From Acetobacteraceae bacterium (GTDB taxonomy: Bacteria > Pseudomonadota > Alphaproteobacteria > Acetobacterales > Acetobacteraceae): a DNA stretch of 64,000 bases. Numbering within the stretch: position 1 is the stretch's first letter; each line of letters starts with the position of its first letter. The translations under genes and the position numbers were made by a program. Location of the stretch: positions 124,001 to 188,000 of the forward strand of contig JAIXWG010000031.1 of the NCBI GenBank assembly GCA_027482245.1. The letters are read 5' to 3'. The notes under the pieces are model-generated. The model ran no database searches. It worked only from the letters and a program-made list of their open reading frames with translations, and was not told the origin of the DNA. Of this stretch, positions 1 to 8,593 are shown piece by piece.

Positions 1-164
1 AGGCTGATGACGACTCGCGCGCGCAGCCCAGGCTCGCCGGGCGGCCAGAGATAGGGCGCCATGTTCATCAGCGTGCGCAGGTGGCTGCGCTCGCTGGGGA
101 TATTCTTCTGCACGCAGGGGCTCCGGAAGCGCGTTACGGTCGTAAATGGGGCCTGGCGTGGCAC
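1..164 (-). CDS. ATM1-type ABC exporter, N-terminal fragment
   Basis: One minus-strand frame stays open to the window edge and reads like the N-terminus of the ATM1/ABCB heavy-metal or Fe-S-related exporters: KNIPSERSHL, then LRTLMNMAPYLWPPGEPG, then RARVVISL entering the first membrane helix. Only about 50 residues are present, so the ATPase domain lies outside. The start is uncertain: GTG at 164 is used here, and GTG at 215 is possible but would almost abut the divergent Nudix start at 220. The family call rests on remembered N-terminal patterns, not on catalytic motifs. Confidence 0.5.
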   Translation of the reverse strand, partial: MPRQAPFTTVTRFRSPCVQKNIPSERSHLRTLMNMAPYLWPPGEPGLRARVVIS

Positions 165-219
165 GCGCAAACCGGCAACTGGGCTTCCGTGCCATGCGCG
201 GCGCGCGCTACTCACGCGC

Positions 220-1083
220 ATGGACGCGCTCGCCCCCTTCGAGCGGCATATCGCCGCCTGCAACAACATCGCCTCCCCCTCCCACCTCATCCGCTTCCGG
301 ATCGGGGAGGAGCAGGTGGGCTGGGTCGGCGCGGAGCTTGCCCGGGCGCTGGCCTTCTATCCCCGGGAGTTCCACTTCGACGATCGCGGCGTGGCGCTGG
401 CCGGGCGGCTGCGCGCGCCGGGGGCGCGGAGCGAGGCGCTGGCCACGGTGGTGAAGGGCCTGGCCGGCCGCGGGCACCTGACCATCCGGCACGAGCCCTT
501 CGACGTCCGCGCGACGCCGGAGGGCCCGGTGCTGGCGCAGCTCGACCGCGGCGCCATGGCCCCCTTCGGCGCCATGTCCCAGGGCGTGCACGTCAACGGC
601 TTCGTCCGCCGGGCGGATGGGCTGCATCTCTGGGTGGGGTGGCGGTCACGCAGCAAGCCGGTGGCGCCGGGGCAGATGGACAACGTCGTCGCCGGCGGTG
701 TGCCCGCCGGCCTCTCCCCCGCCGAATGCCTGGTGAAGGAGGCGGGGGAGGAAGCCTCCATCCCGCCGGAACTCGCGGGCCAGGCGGTCGCCGTCGGCCG
801 CGTCTCCTACATCATGGCGGTGCCCGAGGGGCTGCGACGGGACGTGCTGCATTGCTACGACCTGGAACTGCCGGACTGCTTCGTCCCCCGCCCGCATGAC
901 GACGAGGTGGAGCGCTTCGAGCTGCTGCCGGCCGAGGCCGTGCTGCGGGCGGTGCGGGAGACGGACCGGGTGAAGTTCAACGTGAACCTGGTGCTGATCG
1001 ACTTCTTCCTGCGCCACGGCCTGATCGACCCGGCTACGCCGGGCATCGAGGCGCTGCGGGCAGGCCTCGATCAGGTGGGCTGA
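220..1083 (+). CDS. DUF4743 / Nudix hydrolase
   Basis: A 287-residue protein with an N-terminal DUF4743-like region (residues about 1-120, including the conserved RHI/RIGEEQVGWV type of pattern) and a C-terminal Nudix domain. The Nudix box lies in GGVPAGLSPAECLVKEAGEE, with Lys replacing the usual Arg of REXXEE. Such proteins resemble the Nudix part of plant and yeast thiamine-diphosphate-related hydrolases, which remove diphosphate from damaged cofactors or nucleotides; the substrate here is unknown. The ATG at 220 is preferred because the family begins a few residues before FERHIAACNN; an ATG at 61 would add a low-complexity leader that overlaps the divergent exporter. Its end overlaps the convergent Rrf2 gene by 13 bases. 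Confidence 0.8.
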   Translation: MDALAPFERHIAACNNIASPSHLIRFRIGEEQVGWVGAELARALAFYPREFHFDDRGVALAGRLRAPGARSEALATVVKGLAGRGHLTIRHEPFDVRATPEGPVLAQLDRGAMAPFGAMSQGVHVNGFVRRADGLHLWVGWRSRSKPVAPGQMDNVVAGGVPAGLSPAECLVKEAGEEASIPPELAGQAVAVGRVSYIMAVPEGLRRDVLHCYDLELPDCFVPRPHDDEVERFELLPAEAVLRAVRETDRVKFNVNLVLIDFFLRHGLIDPATPGIEALRAGLDQVG

Positions 1084-1505
1084 GCCGCCCCCAGCCGCTG
1101 GGTGAGGTCCGCCACCGTCACCCCTGCAAGGCGGCCTTCCAGCGCCGTCTCCGCATCGTCGAAGACCTGCCGCAGCAGGGCCGGCGCGTCCCGCCCCACG
1201 GTATCGGCGCGGTTCGGCGCGCGGTGGATCGGCAGCAGCGGCAGGCCGTTGCGGCGCATGGCCTGCCAGACATCGGCCAGCGTGATCTCCACGGCCGGGC
1301 GGGCGAGTTCCGCGCCGCCCGGGCCACGCCGGATGCGGATCAGCCCGGCCCGGGCCAGCTGCCCGGCCAGCCTTCGGATCACGACGGGGTTGGTTCCCAC
1401 GCTTTCCGCGAGCCGGCCAGAGGTGGCCTGCCCGCCGGGTTCGGTGGCGAGGAGGAGGAGGATGTGGATGGCGACGGCAAACCGTGTTGCGACCATGCTT
1501 TGCAT
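1071..1505 (-). CDS. Rrf2-family transcriptional regulator
   Basis: A 144-residue protein with the Rrf2 winged helix: FAVAIHILLLLA at the N-terminus, the recognition helix around SVGTNPVVIRRL (residues about 36-47), and the wing around IRRGPGG. No cysteine is present anywhere, so the [2Fe-2S] ligands of IscR, NsrR and RirA are absent; this resembles the cysteine-free YwnA/CymR type, whose ligand must be something else. The start at 1505 (or in-frame ATG at 1496) follows from the domain; an upstream start would add about 100 unrelated residues. It is divergent from mmcB with 76 bases between starts, a natural place for its operator. Confidence 0.85.
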   Translation of the reverse strand: MQSMVATRFAVAIHILLLLATEPGGQATSGRLAESVGTNPVVIRRLAGQLARAGLIRIRRGPGGAELARPAVEITLADVWQAMRRNGLPLLPIHRAPNRADTVGRDAPALLRQVFDDAETALEGRLAGVTVADLTQRLGAAQPT

Positions 1506-1581
1506 CACGCGCCGAAGCCTTTTCAGTTCCTTTCTTTTCCGGCGGATTGACTGTTGCGTGAACGAAGGACGAACGTAGGCC

Positions 1582-2070
1582 ATGGCCATCGTCCTGACCG
1601 TGCCCGAGCGCACCCTTCCCGAACGCACCTTCGCCGTCTGCCGCGCCGCCACCCTGTTCTGCGCCCTGCGCGGCTGGGCGCCGGTGCGGGAGATGCCGCT
1701 GCCCAACGGCCGGCGGGCCGATATCCTGGCCCTGCTGCCCGATGGCCGCTTCGCCATCGTGGAGGTGAAGTCCTGCGCGCGGGACTTCCTCAGCGACGGC
1801 AAGTGGCCGGAATACCGGGAGTATTGCGACCTGCTCTACTTCGCCGTGGACCTCGACTTCCCGGTCGAGCTGCTGCCCGACGACACCGGCCTGATGGTGG
1901 TCGATGGGCGGGAGGCCGCGCTGGTGCGGGAAGCACCGCCCCACCCCCTGGCCCCGGCCCGGCGGCGGGCGCTGCTGCAGCGCTATGCCGTGACGGCGGC
2001 GGGGCGGCTGGCGGCGCTGCAGGATCCGGCGGGGCTGGCGGAGATCCGGGCGGCGCTGCTGGTGGAGTGA
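1582..2070 (+). CDS. mmcB: MmcB family DNA repair protein
   Basis: A 162-residue protein of the MmcB (formerly DUF2028) family, a PD-(D/E)XK nuclease-like fold. The motif runs RADILALLPDGRFAIVEVKS (residues about 45-64), giving the Asp and Glu-x-Lys of the family, followed by the conserved SDGKWPEYREYCDLLYFAV. In Caulobacter, MmcB is a damage-induced factor acting with alternative DNA repair; that role is family knowledge. The ATG at 1582 is the first that keeps the whole domain. The 157 bases after the gene, up to the end of hldE, show no further gene. Confidence 0.88.
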   Translation: MAIVLTVPERTLPERTFAVCRAATLFCALRGWAPVREMPLPNGRRADILALLPDGRFAIVEVKSCARDFLSDGKWPEYREYCDLLYFAVDLDFPVELLPDDTGLMVVDGREAALVREAPPHPLAPARRRALLQRYAVTAAGRLAALQDPAGLAEIRAALLVE

Positions 2071-2227
2071 GGCTCAGGAATACTGCGCCCTAACCCCTTT
2101 TAGCACTTTTAGCACCGATTCCACGGCCCCTGTCCGGCGCCTTCCCCGGCGCAGCGGCCGCAATCCGGGTGCTTGATGGCTGGAACATAGGCGGAACGGA
2201 AGCCTCCGGTCCAGCGCAAACGGCTGG

Positions 2228-3718
2228 TCAGCCGCGGATGCGGGCCACCGTGGCCGTGGTGCTCTGCCCGGGCAGCAGTTGCGCGAGCCGCACCACGCCG
2301 CCCCATTCCGTGACGAGGTCGCCGCCCACCACGGTGTCCACCGTATAGTCCGCGCCCTTCACCAGCACGTCCGGGCGGATCAGCTTGATCAGCTCGATCG
2401 GGGTGTCTTCCTCGAACACGCTGACCAGGTCCACGGAGGCGACGGAGGCGAGCACCGCGGCACGAGCGGCCTCCCCCTGGATCGGCCGCGTCTCGCCCTT
2501 CAGGCGCTTCACGCTGCTGTCGGCGTTGAGGCCGACCACCAGCCGGTCGCACCAGGACCGCGCCTGTTCCAGCAGATGGACATGGCCGGGGTGCAGCAGG
2601 TCGAAGCAGCCATTGGTGAAGCCGATCCGGTAGCCGCGGCGGCGCCAGCGCTCCACCTGCTCCATGGCGGTGGCGCGGGACACCACCTTGCGCAGCGCGC
2701 CGCGTTCCGGCGTCAGGGCCTCCGCCAGGTCACTCTCCCGCGCCACGGCGGTGCCGACCTTGCCGACGACGATGCCGGCCGCGATGTTGGCCAGCCGCGC
2801 GGCGACCGGCGCGGCCAGGCCGGCGGCCAGGCCCGCGGCCACCACGGCGACCACGGTGTCGCCAGCGCCGGAGACGTCATGCACCTCCGGCGCCTCGGCC
2901 GGGAAATGGCGGATGCCCTGGCCATCGACCAGCGTCATGCCGTCCTCGCTCCGCGTCACCAGCACGGCGCCGAAGCCGTGGGTGTCGCGCAGGTGCTGGG
3001 CGGCGGCGACGATCGCCTCTTCCGAATCCACGGGCATGCCGGTGGCCAGCGCCAGTTCGGCGCGGTTCGGCGTCACCATGTCCGCGCCGGCGTAGCGGGC
3101 GTAGTCCACGCCCTTGGGGTCCACCACCACGCGGCGGCCGGCGGTGCGGGCGGCGGTGATCAGGCGCTGGGCGACATCGCCGGCCAGCACGCCCTTCTGG
3201 TAGTCCGACAGCACCATGACGGTGGTCGCGGCCACCGCATCGGCGGCGATCCGCACCATGCGGTCCGCCAGCCTTTCGTTGATCGGCCCCGCCATCTCAT
3301 GGTCCGCGCGCAGCAACTGCTGGCCGGCGGCGATGAAGCGGGTCTTGGTGGTGGTGGCGCGGCCGCCCTGGACCAGCAGCCAGGGTTCCACATTCGGCTG
3401 GCCGCCGATCAGCCCCGTCAGGTCGCTGCCCGCCTGGTCGTCGCCGACCACGGAGACGAAGGCGACGGCGGCGCCGAGCGCGGTGAGGTTGCGGACGACG
3501 TTGCCCGCGCCGCCCGGCATGGCGAGCTCCCGCTCCACCGCCAGGACGGCGACCGGCGCCTCGGGGCTCACCCGCTGCACATGGCCATAGACGTAGCGGT
3601 CGAGCATGGCGTCGCCGACGACGAGGACGGAGGCGCGCTTCAGCAGGCGCACCGCCTCGGTCAGGTCACCGACGGGGATCTCGGGGGTCGGCAGGTCGGC
3701 GGGCGCGGGGCCTTGCAT
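2228..3718 (-). CDS. hldE: Bifunctional heptose 7-phosphate kinase / heptose 1-phosphate adenylyltransferase
   Basis: A 496-residue fusion of two enzymes for ADP-heptose, the precursor of inner-core LPS. Residues about 1-335 are a PfkB/ribokinase-type kinase (phosphorylates D-glycero-D-manno-heptose 7-phosphate at C1), with PGGAGNV near 68-74 and the anion-hole and catalytic motif DVSGAGDT at 281-288. Residues about 360-496 are the nucleotidyltransferase, with the NGCFDLLHPGHVHL segment carrying HPGH at 376-379 and later VKGADY. Length and domain order match HldE/RfaE. No other heptose gene is adjacent, so the rest of the pathway lies elsewhere. Confidence 0.95.
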   Translation of the reverse strand: MQGPAPADLPTPEIPVGDLTEAVRLLKRASVLVVGDAMLDRYVYGHVQRVSPEAPVAVLAVERELAMPGGAGNVVRNLTALGAAVAFVSVVGDDQAGSDLTGLIGGQPNVEPWLLVQGGRATTTKTRFIAAGQQLLRADHEMAGPINERLADRMVRIAADAVAATTVMVLSDYQKGVLAGDVAQRLITAARTAGRRVVVDPKGVDYARYAGADMVTPNRAELALATGMPVDSEEAIVAAAQHLRDTHGFGAVLVTRSEDGMTLVDGQGIRHFPAEAPEVHDVSGAGDTVVAVVAAGLAAGLAAPVAARLANIAAGIVVGKVGTAVARESDLAEALTPERGALRKVVSRATAMEQVERWRRRGYRIGFTNGCFDLLHPGHVHLLEQARSWCDRLVVGLNADSSVKRLKGETRPIQGEAARAAVLASVASVDLVSVFEEDTPIELIKLIRPDVLVKGADYTVDTVVGGDLVTEWGGVVRLAQLLPGQSTTATVARIRG

Positions 3719-3803
3719 GCAACCGCCCTACCCCAATCGCGCCCCGGGGCGCAAGGCACGCCCGCGCGGGTGGGCAATAATGTTGCGGCCGCGAAGGCTC
3801 TTC

Positions 3804-4517
3804 CTACCCCAGCAGGAAGCCGATCCGGTCATCCTCCAGCACCGCGCAGGTCAGGTCGCCGCCGAAGACGGCGCCGGTATCGATGCCGATGCGGTGGCCG
3901 CGGACCTCCGGCGCCTTGCAGGGGGTGTGGCCATGGACGACCACCGCGGGCAGGGGGCCGCGCCAGGAGAGGAAGGGCTCCCGGATCCAGGTGAGGTCCA
4001 TGACATCCTGCGCCGCCAGCGGCACCTCCGGCCGGATGCCGGCATGGGCGAAGAAATAGCCGCCCGCGGCGTGGCTGGTGCGGCAGGCCCGCAGGAAGGC
4101 CAGGTGTTCATCCGGCACGCCGTCCCAGCCGGCGGGGTCGTCGGGGGACAGGCCGTAGCTGTCGAGCGTCGCGCCCCCGCCATTGTCCAGCCAGAAGCCC
4201 ACCACCGGGTCGGGCGCGGTCGGGGACAGCGCGGCCAGCATCATCTGTTCGTGGTTGCCGATCAGGTTCACCACCGTGAGGCCGTGCAGCGGCGGCGGGC
4301 CCAGCAGCAGGTCGATCACCGCCGCGCTGTCCGGGCCGCGATCCACGTAGTCGCCCAGGTGGATCAGCGTCGCCTGTTCCGCCGGATGGTCCAGCAGGTG
4401 CTCCGCGATGCGGTCGTGCAGCGCCTCCAGCCGCGCGGCGCAGCCATGCGGGTCACCGATCGCGTAGATGCGCTGGCCGGGGGGGAGCCGGGCCGGCGCT
4501 AAGAATTCCGTAAGCAT
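3804..4517 (-). CDS. Metallophosphoesterase (PPP-type serine/threonine phosphatase)
   Basis: A 237-residue protein with the complete PPP metal-binding set: GDPHG at residues 21-25, GDYVDRG at 55-61, GNHE at 87-90, and later histidines in FFAHAGIRP and VVHGHTP. This is the compact bacterial form related to PrpA/PrpB and lambda phosphatase; it may act on phosphoproteins, or on diadenosine tetraphosphate as ApaH does. The bacterial family is too broad to fix the substrate. It is co-oriented with hldE (85-base gap), but no functional link is evident because HldE pathways use the HAD phosphatase GmhB. Confidence 0.85.
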   Translation of the reverse strand: MLTEFLAPARLPPGQRIYAIGDPHGCAARLEALHDRIAEHLLDHPAEQATLIHLGDYVDRGPDSAAVIDLLLGPPPLHGLTVVNLIGNHEQMMLAALSPTAPDPVVGFWLDNGGGATLDSYGLSPDDPAGWDGVPDEHLAFLRACRTSHAAGGYFFAHAGIRPEVPLAAQDVMDLTWIREPFLSWRGPLPAVVVHGHTPCKAPEVRGHRIGIDTGAVFGGDLTCAVLEDDRIGFLLG

Positions 4518-4583
4518 GCCGGGAGGAACCTAGCGCGAAGGGGGGCGCGCGTCGCCCTCCGGCCCCCCGGTGGTCCGATCAAC

Positions 4584-5762
4584 ATGCCCGAAGGTCCAAC
4601 GTTCCGCGATCAGGCGTCGGCGGTGACCCCGTTGGGGCTCCCGACCGGGCCGCCCCTGGCGGCGGTGATGCAGGCTGCGCTGCGTCATGCCGCCGGGCGC
4701 GTCGTGCTGCGGCTGCGGGACCTGCCCGCGCATCGGCGCCGCGTGGCGCGGGCGCTGCTGCAGGAAGGCGCGCTGGCGGCGGGCGGGACGGTGGCGGAAG
4801 GCCCGGGGGACGATCTGCTGCTGATCGGGGCCGAGGCCGCGCGGGCCGAACGGCTGCGCGCCCTGCTGGACCGGCTGCTCGGCGGGCCCGTGACCGGGCT
4901 GTGGTCGCTGGAACGTGATGCGCCGGCGCTGCTGGCCTATGCCGCCGGGCGGGACGGGCTGGCCCAGCCGGTGTCGGCCGATGCGGGTCCGGACCTCGGC
5001 AGCCTCGATGACTGGCTGCGGACCCTGCCGCTGGAGGGGCTGGTGGCGCGGCAGATCGGCTACCGGCTGGGGGAGGGGCCATCGCCCCTGCGCCCGGCCT
5101 TCCTGCGCCTGGATGTCGCGCGGGATGCGCTGGCGGCGCGGATGGGCGTGCTGGGGCAGGACCGGGACCTGGTGGAGCATGCCGCGCGGGCCATCGCCGC
5201 GCGGCTGCTGCGCGCCGTGGGGGACCCCGCGCAGCGCGGCACGCTGATCGGGGACCGGCTGCCCGGCCCGCTGCACCTGCCCGTGCCGCCGGCCTCCCTG
5301 ACCGGGCGGGACGGCGGCGGGCGCGGCGGGTCCATGCTGGTCGCCGCCGTGGGGCTGGAGGAAGCCGCCGACACCCGTGCCCTCGCGACACGGCGCGAGG
5401 TGCTGGCCGGCATGGGCTGGGGGCTGGAGGTGGACGGGCTGCGGGCGGAGGTGCTGGGCCTGCTGGCGCCGGAGGCGCTGCCCGCCGACCTGCTGCGCCT
5501 GCACTGGAGCGAGGGCCTGCTGGCACCCTCCTGCCACGCCGCGCTGCGCCGCATCGATCCGGCGCGGCTGACCCTGGCGGGCCTCAGGGATGCCGATGCG
5601 CTGGCCTGGGCGCGCAGCCTGGGCATCACGCGCATTGAGCTGACGCCGGCCCTGGCGGAGGCGCTGTCCATGCCCGCCATCACCGCCGCCCCGATCGCAA
5701 AGCCTCTCTCCACCCCGGCCTTCCGCCCCGTGGCGCCCGCCGCGCTGAGCCCCGCGGCATGA
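4584..5762 (+). CDS. Degenerate GGDEF/EAL-like protein, first of a tandem pair
   Basis: A 392-residue protein with no recognised catalytic motif. An N-terminal alpha/beta unit (RVVLRLRDLPAHRRRVARAL, then GDDLLLIGA) recalls a GGDEF-type fold without the signature. The C-terminal half has DLLRLHWSEGLL followed by the segment ending DADALAWARSLGITRIEL; this has the spacing of the last EAL strands (usually a Val-Glu-Thr loop, then LG-x-x-x-x-QG), again without catalytic residues. The next gene shares both patterns, so the two are paralogues. Its stop overlaps the next start (ATGA at 5759). The fold assignment is inference from pattern resemblance; no function should be assumed. Confidence 0.6.
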   Translation: MPEGPTFRDQASAVTPLGLPTGPPLAAVMQAALRHAAGRVVLRLRDLPAHRRRVARALLQEGALAAGGTVAEGPGDDLLLIGAEAARAERLRALLDRLLGGPVTGLWSLERDAPALLAYAAGRDGLAQPVSADAGPDLGSLDDWLRTLPLEGLVARQIGYRLGEGPSPLRPAFLRLDVARDALAARMGVLGQDRDLVEHAARAIAARLLRAVGDPAQRGTLIGDRLPGPLHLPVPPASLTGRDGGGRGGSMLVAAVGLEEAADTRALATRREVLAGMGWGLEVDGLRAEVLGLLAPEALPADLLRLHWSEGLLAPSCHAALRRIDPARLTLAGLRDADALAWARSLGITRIELTPALAEALSMPAITAAPIAKPLSTPAFRPVAPAALSPAA

Positions 5763-6919
5763 GCGGGCTGGAGAGCGACCGCCGGCCTTCCACCATCCGC
5801 GCCGCGGCCGAGCTGGCCGCCTTCGTGCGGGAGACGGTGGCCGCGAATGCGGCGCGGGACGTGTTGCACCTGCGCATGGCGGGCCTGTCTCCCGCCATGC
5901 GGCGGCCGCACCACCAGCGGATGCTGCGGGATGCGCTGGGCCCGGCGCTGTCCGGCGCCCGCACCCGCGTCTTCGACCTGCCGAATGGCGATGTGGTGGC
6001 CGTCGCGCCGCCCCCGGCGCTGGCCCTCGAATCCACCCGGCACGCCCTGGCGCGGACGCTCGACGCGGCGGCGCAGGATGCGGTGCGCAGCCTGCGCCTG
6101 CCGGAAGCCGCCGCGCAGTTGCTGGCCGCGGCGTCGGAGAGCCTCGGCCTGGATCCCGCGCCGGAGGAGCCGGAGACGGGGGAGCCTCGCCCGCCCGTCA
6201 CCTCCGCCCAGGTCGCGGCGGCGGAGAAGGCGCTGGCGCGGGCGGACCTGGAACCGGTGACGGCCTGCCAGACCGTCTGCCGCATGGACCCCGACGGCGC
6301 GCCGGCGGAGCCGCTGTGGGAGGACCGGCGGATCGCCTGGCCGGCGCTGTCGGCGCTGGTGCTGGGGGGCGGGGATACCGGCGCCTGCTCCGCCCTGCGG
6401 CGCCGGCTGGCGAGGCTGGCGGAGGCGCGGATGCTGGCGGAGATCGGCCGCCCCGCGGCGCAGGTGGCCTGGCGGCCCGTCGGCCTGCCGGTGACGCCCG
6501 CGACGATGGCGACGCCGGCCTTCGACCGCTTCGATGCCGGCCTGCCGGCGGGGCGGCGGAAGGAGATCACGCTGGGCTTCCGCCCGGCCGATCTGCTGGC
6601 GGACCCCGCGGGCTTCATCGCGGCGCGGGACATGGCGCGGCCGCGCGGCTACCCCCTGGCGCTGGACGATGCGCCGGCCGGGCTGCTCTGCGCCCTGCCC
6701 ATGGCCCGGCTGGGGCTGGACCTGCTGCGGCTGCGCTGGTCACCGGAATTGCCGATGACGGTCCCGAACGGCTTGGCCAGTTTCCTGCGGGAGGGCCGGG
6801 GGCCGGAGTCGGTGGTGCTGGTCGGCGTCGATCGCCCGGCCGCCATCGCCTGGGGCTGGGAGGTCGGCATCCGCCGCTTCCAGGGCCCGCTGGTGGAGAA
6901 GCGCCGGCGCGGGCTGTGA
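5759..6919 (+). CDS. Degenerate GGDEF/EAL-like protein, second of a tandem pair
   Basis: A 386-residue paralogue of the preceding gene, translationally coupled by an ATGA overlap. The N-terminal unit (DVLHLRMAGLSPAMRRPHHQ, then LPNGDVVAVAP) aligns with the first gene's RLRDLPAHRRR and GDDLLLIGA. A middle alanine/proline-rich stretch is followed by an EAL-like half: DPAGFIAARDMARPRGYPLA, LDLLRLRWSPEL, and a last segment VDRPAAIAWGWEVGIRRFQG that ends like an EAL domain (LG...FQG). The EAL, DDFG-type and other metal ligands of cyclic-di-GMP phosphodiesterases are not visible. It may be a binding or scaffold protein derived from such an enzyme; the function is unknown. Confidence 0.6.
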   Translation: MSGLESDRRPSTIRAAAELAAFVRETVAANAARDVLHLRMAGLSPAMRRPHHQRMLRDALGPALSGARTRVFDLPNGDVVAVAPPPALALESTRHALARTLDAAAQDAVRSLRLPEAAAQLLAAASESLGLDPAPEEPETGEPRPPVTSAQVAAAEKALARADLEPVTACQTVCRMDPDGAPAEPLWEDRRIAWPALSALVLGGGDTGACSALRRRLARLAEARMLAEIGRPAAQVAWRPVGLPVTPATMATPAFDRFDAGLPAGRRKEITLGFRPADLLADPAGFIAARDMARPRGYPLALDDAPAGLLCALPMARLGLDLLRLRWSPELPMTVPNGLASFLREGRGPESVVLVGVDRPAAIAWGWEVGIRRFQGPLVEKRRRGL

Positions 6920-6965
6920 AGGAAAGGGCGCTTGCCCTGGGCGGCGTGGCGCGCATATCGGCGGG

Positions 6966-7733
6966 ATGACCCCCGACAATGACGCGGCCCTGCTGGTGCA
7001 GGGGCTGACCAAGCGCTACCGGCCGGACCGGCCCGCGGCGGTGGATGACCTGTCCTTCACCCTGCCGCGCGGCGCCACCTGGGGGCTGCTCGGCGGCAAT
7101 GGCGCGGGCAAGACGACGACGATCGCCATGCTGCTCGGCCTGCTGGTGCCGAGTGGCGGGCGGATCCTGGCGCTGGGCCACGACATGGCGACGGATCGCT
7201 TCGCGGCGCTGGCGCGGATGAACTTCTCCTCCCCCTATGTCGCGCTGCCGCACCGGCTGTCGGTGGCGGAGAACCTGATGGTCTATGCGCATCTCTACGG
7301 CGTGCCGAAGCCGCGCGCGCGGATCGAGGAACTGGCGGAACAGCTGCACCTGACGGACCTGCTGAAGCGCCCCGCCGGGGAGTTGTCCGCGGGGCAGAAG
7401 ACGCGGGTCGCGCTGGCGAAGTCGCTGGTGAACCGGCCGGACCTGCTGCTGCTGGACGAGCCGACGGCGAGCCTCGACCCCGATACCGGCGACTGGGTGC
7501 GGTCCTGGCTGGAACGCTACCGGGCGGAGAGCGGCTGCGCGATCCTGCTGGCCAGCCACAACATGGCGGAGGTCGAGCGCCTGTGCAGCGAGGTGCTGAT
7601 GCTGCGTGCCGGCCGCGTGGTGGATCGCGGCAGCCCGCCCCATCTGCTGGAACGCTACGGGCGCGACGATCTGGAGGAGGTGTTCCTCGATATTGCGCGT
7701 GACAGGGGAAACGCGGCGGAGCGCGCGGCGTGA
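6966..7733 (+). CDS. ABC transporter ATP-binding protein (ABC-2 type exporter)
   Basis: A 255-residue ATPase with Walker A GGNGAGKTT (residues about 43-51), signature LSAGQKTR, Walker B LLLLDEPTASLDP and the switch histidine in LLASHNMAE. The layout is that of DrrA/NodI-type exporters that drive an ABC-2 membrane partner. The next gene, overlapping by GTGA, is that partner. The cargo (lipid, polysaccharide, drug) cannot be told. The preceding two genes are co-directional (46-base gap) but probably not part of the transporter. Confidence 0.9.
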   Translation: MTPDNDAALLVQGLTKRYRPDRPAAVDDLSFTLPRGATWGLLGGNGAGKTTTIAMLLGLLVPSGGRILALGHDMATDRFAALARMNFSSPYVALPHRLSVAENLMVYAHLYGVPKPRARIEELAEQLHLTDLLKRPAGELSAGQKTRVALAKSLVNRPDLLLLDEPTASLDPDTGDWVRSWLERYRAESGCAILLASHNMAEVERLCSEVLMLRAGRVVDRGSPPHLLERYGRDDLEEVFLDIARDRGNAAERAA

Positions 7734-8536
7734 GCGGCGCGTCCTCGGGCCGGCGCATCTGGGGGCTGATGTACCGGCACCTGGCGCTGTATCGCCGGTC
7801 CTGGCCGCGGCTGCTGGAACTCGCCTACTGGCCCGTCTTGCAGATGGTGGTGTGGGGCTTCGTGACCGCCTACCTCGCGGGCGTGCAGAACAACGTGGCC
7901 AGCGTCGCGGCCGGCGTGCTGCTGGGCGGCGTGCTGCTGTGGGAGGTCGCGATCCGCAGCCAGATGGGCTTCGCCATCTCCTTCCTGGAGGAGGTGTGGT
8001 CCCGCAACCTCGGCCATGTCTTCGTCAGCCCCCTGCGGCCGATGGAGCTGGTGGCGGGGCTGGTGGCGATGAGCGTGCTGCGCATGCTGGCGGGCGTGCT
8101 GCCGGCGATCGGGCTGGCCTGGGTGCTCTATGGCTTCGGGCTGTGGAATGTCGGGCCCGTCATCGTGCTGTTCTTCGCGGGGCTGATGATGATGGGCTGG
8201 GCGGTGGCGCTGGGCGTGACCGCGCTGATCCTTCGGCACGGCGCAGGGGCGGAGCCGCTGGCGTGGTCCGTCCTGTTCGGCCTGACGCCATTCGCGGCGG
8301 TGTTCTACCCGGTCTCGGTATTGCCGGGATGGCTGCAGCCCGTGGCGCTGATGGTCCCGGCCGCGCATGTGTTCGAGGGCATGCGCGCCGTGCTGCTGGA
8401 GGGCACCATCGCCTGGGGCCATCTGGCCGCAGCCTTCGGGCTCAACCTGCTCTGGCTGGCGGGCGCCGTCGCGCTGTTCCTGCGGCAGTTCCAGGCGGCG
8501 CGGGAGAGGGGGGCGCTGCTGAGCATCGGTGAATAG
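7730..8536 (+). CDS. ABC-2 type transporter permease
   Basis: A 268-residue membrane protein with about six hydrophobic helices, an N-terminal cytoplasmic stretch ending RRIWGLMYRHLALYRRSW, and the typical ABC-2 segment FGLTPFAAVFYPVSVLPGWL before the last helices. It starts at a GTG that overlaps the ATPase stop (GTGA), so the pair is translationally coupled and forms one exporter. It resembles NodJ/DrrB-type permeases. Nothing in the sequence identifies the exported molecule. Confidence 0.88.
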   Translation: MSGASSGRRIWGLMYRHLALYRRSWPRLLELAYWPVLQMVVWGFVTAYLAGVQNNVASVAAGVLLGGVLLWEVAIRSQMGFAISFLEEVWSRNLGHVFVSPLRPMELVAGLVAMSVLRMLAGVLPAIGLAWVLYGFGLWNVGPVIVLFFAGLMMMGWAVALGVTALILRHGAGAEPLAWSVLFGLTPFAAVFYPVSVLPGWLQPVALMVPAAHVFEGMRAVLLEGTIAWGHLAAAFGLNLLWLAGAVALFLRQFQAARERGALLSIGE

Positions 8537-8593
8537 GCCGGGGCCCCGGCGGGAATAACTCAACCCGGGCGGCGGTGCGGCGTTGCCACCCCC

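Noticed and set aside
61..219. Upstream ATG extension of the Nudix gene
   Set aside because: The extra 53 residues are opposite the start of the ATM1-type exporter and do not match the family N-terminus.
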